DNA of 64,000 nt from Aquatica leii (taxonomy: Eukaryota > Arthropoda > Insecta > Coleoptera > Lampyridae): positions 51,456,837 to 51,520,836 of the forward strand of contig CM069438.1 of assembly GCA_035610365.1 (NCBI GenBank), given 5' to 3'. A model generated the notes under the pieces. The model saw only the letters and a program-made list of their open reading frames with translations, had not been told where the DNA came from and did not search any database. A program made the translations under genes and the position numbers. Shown in pieces: positions 1 to 9,285 of this stretch. How positions within the stretch are numbered: position 1 is the stretch's first letter; every line of letters begins with the position of its first letter.

Positions 1-871
1 CGTATTTTGTACCCATTACTCATAGTTATAAAAATTTTAAAACGTCTAAATGAACGAAAAAAATACAAATAGGTACATAACTTATTGTTAACTATAAATT
101 ATTACGGTGGTAATTTATCACAATGTATATTGCTAAATTATCTTCAGTAAAATTAAGTCCTCTATCACTTACATAATATGTGCATATTACATACTTGGGT
201 GTCAATGGACTAACTCGTTTTTTACATTTACAAAAAATTATTTTCCTCTCGTACGAAAGGATCAAATGTGTTTGAATTAGTAATTGATGCAGTTAGTTAG
301 CGTAAATTACATTTTTCTCATTATTATGCCACTGATAAGGTAAATATGGTGATATCATCATCGTGAGACCCAATTTTAAAATGTGATGTTATATCGGTAA
401 AGTTAACACCATATATAAAACTAAAACCAACGCTAAGAACGTGATCCAAACATAAATAAAAACATACTTCAATTCATAATATGGAAACATTATTTTGAGA
501 TGTTTTATGTCTGCAGTATTTATTTGTTTGCTGGGTAGGTATTCATAATTTGTATTTTTCTTAAGAAAATTACAATAAGTTTTGCATTTTTGTTAAAAGT
601 TGCACAAAAATTGCAAAAAAATGCAAATAGCATCAGCTCCGGTTCTTTAGGCAAATGCTACTTAGTTTTTCGCATTACAATGAACTTGGTTAAGCAATGA
701 ATTTACACTTTTTTCTGCACTTCAATGTATTTTGAGTTACTTGAAAGTTAGTTAAGAGTTGAAAAAGAGTTACTCCGTGTTTTAAGCGAACTTCTTTGTG
801 ATTCGAACGTGTATCATAGTTGTTACTGTGTTTTGCTGTTTGATTTTGCTTAATTTAATAAAATAAAAATC
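1..871. other. AT-rich region without a recognisable gene
   Basis: No long open frame and no protein motif is visible on either strand. The stretch is AT-rich with short A and T runs. It lies directly upstream of the hAT transposase relic, so it may include that element's 5' end, but I find no match here to the right terminal repeat at 3399-3452. The left end of the element is therefore unplaced. Confidence 0.5.
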
Positions 872-3161
872 ATGTCGAAGCAACCTTCTGGTGCAGAATA
901 TCGAAAAAGAGCTAAAGAAAGAGAAATAGAAGTTCGTCATTCTTCGTCTCTCTTGTCGTCATGGTTAAATGTTAAAGACGTAAATAAAAAAGGTAATATA
1001 TACACTAATTTGACTACTTATTACACAATATAAAATTATTTATTTACTAAAATAAACGTAAACAGTAAATTCCTAACACACTATTGGTTTTTAGAAGGAA
1101 GCAATTGTAGTACCAATATGATGTTTAAAGAACATTCAAGCGCAGTCCAAGAAGAAATTTTAGCGGGGACGAATTTTGAGACAGAAATAAGCCAGCAGGA
1201 AGAAAATCAGGTCATTTCGATCTTAGAGATCCAGGGAAGTGGCCTGCAGCACTTTCGGATGCAGAAAGATGCTTGATAGTGTCAGGATTATTAGACGAAG
1301 GAATAGTAGAACCTGATTTAAGTAATACCTTAAGAGATGGGGGAAACTTAACTAAAGACTGGTTTACAAAAAAATTGCCTGGTGGCTGAAAGGTGCACCG
1401 AACGTGACTAGTATACAGCCAATTAAAGAATGCTTTGTTTTGTGTCCCTTGCAAACTGTTTTCTCACTTAGCAAGAAAAGTTTCTGTTTTGGCCAAGGAA
1501 GAAGGTTTCACTCAATGGAAGAAGTTGAGTGAACGAATTCCTGAGCACGAAAATTCACTGAACCACAAAAAGTGTTTTTGCTCTTGGAAAACTTTGCAGT
1601 TATCTTTAAATAAAGGTACTGGTATTGATAAAGAACTTCAACACAAGATAGCACTTGAGGAAGCGCACTGGAGAGGGGTTTTGTATGTTATCATTGATGT
1701 GGTAATACACTTAGCAAAACAGGGTAGTTCATTACGAGGCTCTAATGAAACGCTAGATTTTGGTGACTCAAGATGTGGAAAGTTTTTAAATACTATAGAC
1801 CTAGTGTCTCATCACCACCACCAATTAAAAGAGCACATTCTTCGTCATAGAAAGGGTCAAGTAAGCTATTTCTCTCCTTTTATACAGAACGAATTTTTAG
1901 ACATAATTGCTGGAAAAATAAGAGAAAACATATTTTTAGACATCAAAGCTTCAAAATACTTTTTCATTATGTTTGACTGCACACCTGATGTAAGTCATTC
2001 AGAACAAATGTCTCGAGTTATTCGTTATGTTAAGGTTACCGACAATGGTCCAGAGATAGTCGAAAGCTTCATTGATTTTGTGGCAGTTATTGAGAAAACT
2101 GGATGTGCTTTTACTCAGAAAATTCTAGAAAAAATAAAAAATGATGGCTTAGACATAAGGAACTGCAGAGGACAATGCTATGACAATGGTTCAAATATGG
2201 CGGGCATGTACAAAGACGTTCAATCCCGAATTCTTGAAGCAAACAGTCTAACGTATTTTGTGCCATGTGCGCTTTCCCTAAACTTAATTGGTGCAAATGC
2301 TGCTAGCTTGCCAGGGGAGGCAGAGTCGTACTTTGGCATACTTAATTGCCTCTATAATTTCTTTGCTTCCTCCACTAATAGATGGGAAGTTCTAGTAAAA
2401 CATGTTCCCCTATCTCTCAAACTGCAAAGCAATACCAGATGGTCTACTAAGAGAGAGGCATTAAAAGTAATATATAAACATCTAGGAAAAATTTTAGATG
2501 CTCTGAATGACCTTATGACGAAGCAAATAACAACTGCTGAAACAAAAACACAGGCAACTTCTCTTCTAAAAAATGTAAAAAGGTTTGAATTTATTGTCTT
2601 CTCATGTTTCTGGTATAAGCAATTAAGCCGCATAGATATTGTGAACAAGCTGTTACAAAAAGAGGACACCACTATCGACAGATCAGCAGGACATATTAGC
2701 AGACTAATCTCCGAATTTAAAGAGGAAAGGTCAAAGGAGAGGAATTAAAAAATCGGGCAATAGAGTTAGCAACCACATATACAGAAGATTTAGATAAGGA
2801 TGAACTGTCAATAGAAGTGGAGAGTTTTAAATATCACGCTTTAGGTTTAGGACTTAATATGAAAACGGCTACTTCATCTGATCTTCTGACGTTAATATAC
2901 CAAAACGGACTTGAAGATGCTTACCCCAACATAACTACAGCGTTAAGAATTTTTCTTACAATACCCGTATCAGTTGCCTCAAACGAAAGAAGTTTTAGTA
3001 AATTAAAAATTATAAAAAATTACATCAGGAACCTGACAGGACAACAACGACTAACCAACTTAGGCATTATTTCCATAGAGCACCAAATAGCGTCTAAACT
3101 ATCTTTTGAGGAAATTGTAAACACATTTGCGGCTAAAAAATCTCGTAAAGTTAAGTTTTAG
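872..3161 (+). pseudogene. hAT-family (ZMYM1-like) transposase relic
   Basis: The reading runs from ATG 872 (MSKQPSGAEY) through a possible donor after 992 (GGTAAT) and a TTTTTAG acceptor at 1094, then into a TTF-type zinc-finger region (the FDLRDPGKWP block from about 1216; FCVPCKLFSH at 1438). A hAT-like catalytic region follows to 2748. A separate frame, 2817-3161, holds the C-terminal dimerisation block (residues YPNITTALRIFLTIPVSVASN). hAT transposases cut and paste DNA with a DDE-type core. The gene is broken: there is a frame change between exon 2 and about 1210, in-frame TGA stops at 1387 and 1405 (the second at a position where the family usually has Trp), and another frame change near 2740. 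Family assignment rests on the TTF and C-terminal blocks. Some frame changes could be missed introns. Confidence 0.8.
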
Positions 3162-3398
3162 TTTGTATATAATTTGTCACAATTCTTAAAGATTGTGTAA
3201 ACTGTAAAGTGTATATGTAGATTGTGTAAATAAAGTAACTTATATATAAACTGTTTGGTTTTTGAACAATTATTTACTGCCTATTGGAATTAAACAGTTT
3301 TTCAAGGTGAAATGTGTAATAAATGTTAGTAACAATATCAGAGGTATTATTTGGAAAGGTTTTTGATTTATTGGTGTATGTTGAATACAGAGAGGAGA

Positions 3399-3452
3399 GG
3401 GCGCCAAAGTGACTTCTTGCCCCGGGTGGTAAATCGCCTAGTTACGTCGCTG
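3399..3452 (+). repeat. Right terminal repeat of the hAT element
   Basis: Read on the minus strand, this stretch starts CAGCGACGTAACTAGGCG and continues to a GGGGCAAGAAGTCACTTTGG block, resembling ends I recognise from ZMYM1-like hAT elements. Jockey sequence starts immediately after it at 3453, which fixes the edge. The 8-bp neighbour GGCGGGAG (3453-3460) would be the target duplication if the left end could be found. No left copy is seen in the window. Confidence 0.6.
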
Positions 3453-3587
3453 GGCGGGAGCGTTGCCATCTGCGTCTTAGGAGGTTTTTCTCGGTGATCT
3501 GATCGCGAATGTGAAGTGGTAGTTGAAGGGGATCTGACTTGGATTTCGTTATGGATTTGGTGGCTTTTGTGATGCATCTTTTAATAA
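3453..3587 (-). pseudogene. Jockey ORF2 fragment (linker after endonuclease)
   Basis: The minus-strand frame gives a Lys/Arg-rich segment containing LPLHIRDQI and RRRWQRSR. It matches the segment LPLHIREMI...RRRWQRTR in the Jockey copies at 45,573 and 55,265. It is the piece of ORF2 stranded on the far side of the gypsy insertion. It ends where the hAT terminal repeat begins. Confidence 0.75.
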
Positions 3588-3624
3588 TGAAACGTCCGAG
3601 AAATTACTTGCAAATGCAAGAGCC

Positions 3625-3652
3625 TTCTAGAACTGTTATCTAGTTTCTAGAA
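3625..3652. promoter_or_regulatory. Paired TTCTAGAA motifs in LTR, heat-shock-element-like
   Basis: TTCTAGAA occurs at 3625-3632 and 3645-3652, 20 bp apart (about two helical turns) and roughly 50-75 bp upstream of the TATA box. TTCnnGAA is the core of the HSF binding unit. Both palindromes are also present in the 3' LTR and in the diverged LTR at 58,233. Stress-responsive transcription is an inference. Confidence 0.4.
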
Positions 3653-3698
3653 GATATAGCGAAAAGTGAGGAACGATCGAGAAGAATTCGCCGATGTC

Positions 3699-3705
3699 TA
3701 TAAAA
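3699..3705 (+). promoter_or_regulatory. TATA box of gypsy LTR
   Basis: TATAAAA sits in the middle of the 5' LTR, as expected for the U3 promoter driving the genomic transcript. The diverged LTR at 58,233 has TTATAAAG at the matching place. Confidence 0.6.
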
Positions 3706-4038
3706 GCCGAAGATGGAAATCGTAGGTCAGTTATTGCTGGAATGTGAAAGCATGCAGTATTAAGAAGGTTATCAAGTTGAAATAAATACGTATCACGCGC
3801 GGCGTTTTAAATAAATAACAGTGTACACCGAATCGAGTGAACGTGACTATCAGCTGTGAAATCCGAGAACGTTATCTTATCTTAAGTGATATAAATTATA
3901 GTGTAAGTGTTTTTATTAAATATTATTATTAGATTTAATTAGCTCGGTTAATTTAAAAGTGCATATTTTTCTAGAATAAGTAAACGTAGTTTTAATCGTT
4001 TAAATAAATTAGTTTTTAATAAATAAATTCGTAACATT

Positions 4039-4056
4039 TGGTGTAAGGTGTGGAGT
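4039..4056 (+). other. Candidate primer binding site
   Basis: TGGTGT starts two bases after the 5' LTR, and copy 2 also has TGGTGT one base after its LTR (58,704). Primer sites start TGG because tRNA ends in CCA. The two copies diverge after the first six bases, so the tRNA cannot be named. Confidence 0.35.
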
Positions 4057-4324
4057 TCGCAATCTAATATCGCTTCCGTTATAAAAACATTCATCGCGTA
4101 AATATCTGTTAAGATTCGCGATAAGCGTGTTTATTTATAAAGTTAATATAGTGTTTAATAAACTTTTTCTTTTAACAAGAGCGTGATCGCGATTAAATTC
4201 GTTTCCGGACACTAGTGGTTTTAATATTAATAAGTGGATAGTTATTAAATTTTGTGTTATACAAAAACTGCATTTTAAAAAGTAGTGTATTTAAAAACTT
4301 TATATTCGTGTTATATTTAAATTT

Positions 4325-7291
4325 ATGCCGGTGACGCGTTCGCAAACAGTTAAAATGGATGCAAAGCTATTTGAATTTCTTGAATCAATCAAAAATGGTC
4401 AGGAGTCGATGAATAGAAAAATGGGCGAAAATTCACAGAAAATTGAAGAAAAACTGTCGGAAAATTCAAGAAAAATGGAAGAAAAACTCTCCGAACATTC
4501 TCAGAAAATGGAGGAAAATTCTAGAAGTTTAAAAGAAGAAATACGAACGAGCATAGAAAATCAAATCAAAATTGTTCAAGAGGAAACCCAAGCAGACATG
4601 TTAAACTTAAAAGAAGAAATTTGCGATTCTGTGAATGACATAATAGAAGAAGTACAAAACAAATTAGAAGAGAAGTTAAAAGAAAATTCAAGAACCATAG
4701 AAGACAAGCTAGAAAAAAAATTGAGAGAAAGAATGCAACTGCTTGAAGAAAGAATGACCCAAATGAATTGTCACGGTGAAGGAAGCGTCACGAGTGAAGA
4801 TTTAATAATGAACCATCGAGAAGAAAACACTCACAAGTTCAAAGTTGTACCACCGAATTTTGATGGTAAAGTTCCATGGTCAACCTACTACAAGCAGTTT
4901 GAAGCCGCAGCTACTGCTAATGGTTGGAGCAACAAGCAGAAAGCGACGTCTTTAATAGTGTCCTTACGTGAAGAAGCGCTTGGAATTTTACAAACTATTC
5001 CGGACCACCTGCAAGAAAATTACGAACTCTTAATATCACGATTAGAAATGAGATATGGGGATGCTCATCTTCAACAAGTATATCAGGCTCAAATTAAAAG
5101 TCGGGTTCAAAAAGCTGCCGAAAGTCTTCAAGAGTTTGAGGCTGACATCGCCAGACTAACACGGCTTGCGTATCCTACAGCGCCAGATACCTTCTTGGAG
5201 CAATTGGCTATTCAAACTTTTGTAGACGGCCTCCGAGACAGCGAAACACAGCAGACTCTTCGGTTAGCAAGACCGAGGACTTTGGATGATGCATTAACCC
5301 ATGCTTTGGAGTTTGAAGCAGCAAAACAAGCATCGCAACGAGGTGGTCATAGACTCTGCTGTGCTACAGAAGTACCCGCGCAGACACTGGAAAGCATCGA
5401 GGAGATAGCGCGACGAATACTTCGGGAAAGAGGAGTGACAGCCTTGAACTGCGATGAAATAGGCCATGTACGACGGCATCGTACCAAACCTAAGAAGAGG
5501 ACTAGAAGAGCCCTCGAAAATTTGGAACGAGGCGAGCGAAAGAAACAAAAAGTAATCTCATCTAGTCAAACTCCGGAGGTTACAATCCAAATGGCATCGC
5601 CTAGAGAGCAATTGCATAGCATTTATCTCGATGGCAAGATCAATGGGAGAAGCGTCCAGTTACTGGTTGACACGGGAGCGACGAAGACCATCATTCGTCC
5701 TGACATCTTATTGGAAAACGAGAAGACATCACCAGTAACAGTACGACTTCGAACAGCGACGGGCGACGAAATACCTACTCACGGACAAGTCAAAGTAACC
5801 ATTGGTTTGGGAAATGGAGTACTCGACCATCAAGTACTGGTAGCCGACATCACGGAAGAAGTTATCCTGGGAATGGACGTGATAAAGAAGTATGGGTTCC
5901 ATTTGGATATGAAGAACGATGTCCTGAAGATCGACAATGAGGAAATTCCTTTTCATTCGTCAGAGAAGGCAGCCGTGCGAGTCTTATTGAGTGAAGACGT
6001 GACTCTGCCTGCAAGGACTGAAAGTGTGGTGATGGCACGCCTGGATGGAAGTCTCCGGGAAGGCTACATACGCGCGATTGAACCAATGGAGGGCGGCTTA
6101 GTTGAAAAGGGACTACTCGTTGGCAGAACTTTAGTACGAGTAAAGAACACGATGCCAGTAAGGATCTTAAACATCAACTCAGATCCTGTAACGCTGAAAA
6201 AGAAGACCGTGGTAGGCCAATGCACGCCAGTATCACAAATTGTGAGATGCGTGAAGTCGAACGAAGATACGTCGCCGAAGAAGTGTCCACAACATCTATT
6301 GGACATTCTTACCACCAAATGCGAAAACTTCAGCCAAGACCAGCTGGCTAAAGTTAAAGTGTTGATCCAAGAGTACCAAGATGTGTTCGCGCTGGAGAGT
6401 GGCTCCAAAGGAAGAACTAACGTGGTGAAGCATAAAATTAATACCGGAGACGCTCGGCCGATACGACAACATCCACGCAGACTTCCTTTGGCGAAAAGAG
6501 AAGAAGCCGAACAAATAATTACGGATATGGAGAGAGAAGGCGTGATTGAACCTTCAAGTAGTCCATGGGCATCCCCAGTGGTACTCGTGAAGAAGAAGGA
6601 TGGATCAACGAGGTTTTGCGTAGACTACAGGCAGCTAAACGACGTGACCAAAAAGGACAGCTACCCTTTACCCAGAATTGACGATACGCTAGACACCCTC
6701 TCAGGATCCCAGTGGTTTTCTACGTTAGATTTAAAGAGTGGATACTGGCAGGTAGAATTAGAACCCAAGGATCGTGAAAAAACAGCTTTTACAATCGGAA
6801 CTGGTTTGTGGCAGTTCACTGTAATGCCCTTCGGCCTGTGTAACGCTCCTGCAACGTTCGAGCGTTTGATGGAGACCATCTTGCGCGGATTGTCTTGGAA
6901 GACGTGCTTGGTTTACCTGGACGACGTGATCGTGGTTGGAAGGTCCTTTGAAGAACACTTGAGCAACTTGAAGGAAGTGTTCCAGCGATTACGTGGGGCT
7001 AACCTCAAACTGAGCCCAAAGAAGTGCCACGTATTTAAGAAGGAAGTCCAATACCTTGGCCACGTCGTATCTAGAGATGGAGTGAGGGCTGACCCAGACA
7101 AAATCCGAGCCGTGCAAGCATGGCCAAGACCAATCGACAAACATCAGGTCCGAAGTTTCCTTGGGTTGTGCACTTATTATAGAAGATTTGTACCCGGATT
7201 TGCCAATATTGCCAAACCATTAACAAAATTAACTGAAGAAAAAGCAGAATTTAGATGGAATGAAGACTGCGAAAGTTCTTTAATCAACTGA
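4325..7291 (+). CDS. Gag-protease-reverse transcriptase polyprotein, gypsy copy 1
   Basis: This 988-residue frame starts at ATG 4325 (MPVTRSQTVK). Residues about 15-155 are a charged, heptad-like coiled-coil region. A Ty3-type Gag core follows at about 170-350. The retroviral-type protease has DTGAT at about residue 449. The reverse transcriptase has LDLKSGYW near 801 and the catalytic YLDD near 864. RNase H begins near 940. Gag and Pol share one frame. The CCHC knuckle position (about residue 373) has lost two of its Cys residues compared with copy 2, where CWNCGEVGHVRRRC is intact at about 60,118. The frame stops at 7291 after a T run that is one base shorter than in copy 2, so the stop is either a recent indel or an assembly error. 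Confidence 0.93.
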   Translation: MPVTRSQTVKMDAKLFEFLESIKNGQESMNRKMGENSQKIEEKLSENSRKMEEKLSEHSQKMEENSRSLKEEIRTSIENQIKIVQEETQADMLNLKEEICDSVNDIIEEVQNKLEEKLKENSRTIEDKLEKKLRERMQLLEERMTQMNCHGEGSVTSEDLIMNHREENTHKFKVVPPNFDGKVPWSTYYKQFEAAATANGWSNKQKATSLIVSLREEALGILQTIPDHLQENYELLISRLEMRYGDAHLQQVYQAQIKSRVQKAAESLQEFEADIARLTRLAYPTAPDTFLEQLAIQTFVDGLRDSETQQTLRLARPRTLDDALTHALEFEAAKQASQRGGHRLCCATEVPAQTLESIEEIARRILRERGVTALNCDEIGHVRRHRTKPKKRTRRALENLERGERKKQKVISSSQTPEVTIQMASPREQLHSIYLDGKINGRSVQLLVDTGATKTIIRPDILLENEKTSPVTVRLRTATGDEIPTHGQVKVTIGLGNGVLDHQVLVADITEEVILGMDVIKKYGFHLDMKNDVLKIDNEEIPFHSSEKAAVRVLLSEDVTLPARTESVVMARLDGSLREGYIRAIEPMEGGLVEKGLLVGRTLVRVKNTMPVRILNINSDPVTLKKKTVVGQCTPVSQIVRCVKSNEDTSPKKCPQHLLDILTTKCENFSQDQLAKVKVLIQEYQDVFALESGSKGRTNVVKHKINTGDARPIRQHPRRLPLAKREEAEQIITDMEREGVIEPSSSPWASPVVLVKKKDGSTRFCVDYRQLNDVTKKDSYPLPRIDDTLDTLSGSQWFSTLDLKSGYWQVELEPKDREKTAFTIGTGLWQFTVMPFGLCNAPATFERLMETILRGLSWKTCLVYLDDVIVVGRSFEEHLSNLKEVFQRLRGANLKLSPKKCHVFKKEVQYLGHVVSRDGVRADPDKIRAVQAWPRPIDKHQVRSFLGLCTYYRRFVPGFANIAKPLTKLTEEKAEFRWNEDCESSLIN

Positions 7292-7837
7292 ATCAAGCCC
7301 TAGTCACTTCGCCGATTCTGAGTTATCCAAGAGAACATGGAAAGTTTGTTTTGGATACCGACGCAAGCAATCTGGCCATAGGCGCGGTCCTTTCGCAGAT
7401 TCAAGATGCACAAGAAAAAGGTTATCGCGTATTTTAGCAAGGTTTTGTCCAGGCCAGAAAGGAATTATTGCGTCACTAGGAGGGAGCTGTTAGCAGTCGT
7501 TAAGTCCATCGAACATTTCTACAAGTATTTGTATGGACGAAAGTTTTTACTGAGAACAGACCACGCCGCTTTAAAATGGCTTCTGCAGTTCCGTAACCCA
7601 GAAGGACAAGTGGCAAGATGGATCGAGAGACTGCAAGAGTATGACTATGACACAGAACACCGTGCCGGAAGCAGTCATCGAAACGCTGATGCCTTGTCCA
7701 GAAGACCATGTCCGGCGGACTGCAGCCATTGTTCGCGACTGGAAGAAAAGTCGAATGTCTCCGGAGAACTGCTATGGTTGATGATGAGTGGGAACCTGAG
7801 CAGTTACGTCGCGAACAAGAAGACGATCCTGAAATAA
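7292..7837 (+). CDS. RNase H and linker of Pol, displaced frame
   Basis: Two further single-base changes relative to copy 2 bracket this part. One is an extra A near 7412, which brings translation back to the original frame (7406-7837). The other is a missing A near 7750, which moves it to the next frame. The segment carries RNase H motifs (DTDASN near 7359, TRRELLAVV near 7475, RTDHAALKWL near 7555) and a DALSRRPC end. Function depends on whether the indels are real. Confidence 0.8.
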
Positions 7838-9285
7838 GACTACTCCTGGACTGGAAAGAAAGCGGCCGACGACCAACCTGGGAAGAAGTGAGTGCTTTGG
7901 GCAAAAATATCAAAGCGTACTGGGCGCAGTGGGACTCCTTGATAGTAGAAGACGGTCTTCTTAAGCGATCCCTAGAAAGTGCCGAGGGCACGGGAAACAG
8001 ACTACAGCTGGTAGTGCCGAAGAGCAGGGTGACCGAAGTGTTGAAGCATCTCCACGATGGGACATCAGGAGGACACTTTGGCATTAAGAAGACGTTGGGT
8101 AAAGTGCGAGAACGATTCTACTGGATGAACTGCAAAGAGGACGTCATGAAATGGTGCCGTAAATGCATAGTCTGCGCTTCAGGAAATGGTCCAGCGAGAA
8201 AGCGCAAAGCACCCATGAAACAATACAACGTAGGAAGCCCTTTGGAAAGAGTAGCGATTGACATCGCAGGGCCGTTCCCAGAATCCGATTCGGGAAATAA
8301 ATACATCTTGGTGGCGATGGATTATTTCACGAAATGGACGGAGGCTTACGCCATACCCAATCAGGAAGCAGCTACAGTCGCAGACGTATTAGTAAAGGAG
8401 TTTTTCTGCCGGTTTGGAGTTCCGTTGGAATTACACTCCGATCAAGGCCGCAATTTTGAGTCTGGGCTGTTTCAAGAAGTTTGCCGACTGTTAGGAATTA
8501 AAAAGACTAGGACAACGCCTCTCCATCCTCAGTCTGATGGCATGGTTGAACGGATGAATCGAACAATGGGCAAGTACTTAGCCAAGGTAGTGTCCGAACA
8601 TCAAAGAGACTGGGATCAGTACTTGCACCTCTTCTTAATGGCGTACCGATCATCCGTTCACGAAAGCACAGGCCAAACACCATCCTGTGTCATGCTCGGT
8701 CGTGAGATAAGATTACCATGCGATCTTCAATTTGGACGAAGACCGGAAGAAGAAGTCGCTGGAGAAGATTACGTCAGCAAGCTGGCAAAGAGGCTAGACG
8801 AAGTACATGAAGAGGTTCGTAAAAACACACAAATTGCCAGCGACAGGATGAAAACAAGATATGACGTCAAGGCGCAAAATGGTGGGTTTCAACCTGGCGA
8901 TATGGTTTGGTTGTATAACCCTCAAAGGAGACGTGGTTTGTCGCCGAAGCTGCAAAGGCAATGGGGGGGGCCCTATGAAGTCGTGCAGCGTATTAACGAC
9001 GTTATATACCGCATCCGAAAACCGCCCAGAGGCAAGCCAAAAGTGGTCCACGTCGATCGTCTAGCCCCGTTTGCTGGCGATAACCACAATCCGCAAGTTC
9101 AGGTCCGAACCAGAGTAATAAGTAGCAGAACCAGGAATCCAATCGAAGAAATGGAGTTCGAAAAGTTTATGAACTTATACGGAGGTTCTGGAAAAGCTAG
9201 GTTCGGAGTTACCACCGAGGAACAACAAGACCTGTTCCAGACACAAAAATTACGCCATCGCACATTGCGTGAGCGAGGAGCTTGA
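7708..9285 (+). CDS. Integrase region of Pol, gypsy copy 1
   Basis: This 525-residue frame covers the integrase. The HHCC zinc site has its His residues around 113-122 and WCRKCIVC near 150. The DDE core has Asp in DIAGPFP near 185, Asp in HSDQGRNF near 243 and Glu in MVERMNRT near 279; the last two are about 35 residues apart, as in the family. A GPY/F-type C-terminal module (WGGPYEVV near 420) follows. No chromodomain is seen. The frame's last part already reads into the macrodomain (about 9208 on) and then ends in a stop caused by a frame change at an A run (9245-9249). Confidence 0.93.
   Translation: MSGGLQPLFATGRKVECLRRTAMVDDEWEPEQLRREQEDDPEIRLLLDWKESGRRPTWEEVSALGKNIKAYWAQWDSLIVEDGLLKRSLESAEGTGNRLQLVVPKSRVTEVLKHLHDGTSGGHFGIKKTLGKVRERFYWMNCKEDVMKWCRKCIVCASGNGPARKRKAPMKQYNVGSPLERVAIDIAGPFPESDSGNKYILVAMDYFTKWTEAYAIPNQEAATVADVLVKEFFCRFGVPLELHSDQGRNFESGLFQEVCRLLGIKKTRTTPLHPQSDGMVERMNRTMGKYLAKVVSEHQRDWDQYLHLFLMAYRSSVHESTGQTPSCVMLGREIRLPCDLQFGRRPEEEVAGEDYVSKLAKRLDEVHEEVRKNTQIASDRMKTRYDVKAQNGGFQPGDMVWLYNPQRRRGLSPKLQRQWGGPYEVVQRINDVIYRIRKPPRGKPKVVHVDRLAPFAGDNHNPQVQVRTRVISSRTRNPIEEMEFEKFMNLYGGSGKARFGVTTEEQQDLFQTQKLRHRTLRERGA

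Larger units (their letters stand above)
3588..4036 (+). repeat. 5' LTR of gypsy copy 1
   Basis: This 449-bp direct repeat matches 9788-10,236 with one visible difference. It has TG...CA ends, a TATA box at 3699-3705 and two TTCTAGAA palindromes at 3625 and 3645. Several AATAAA motifs are present, for example near 3780, so U3, R and U5 functions are plausible. Exact R boundaries cannot be set. Confidence 0.95.
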
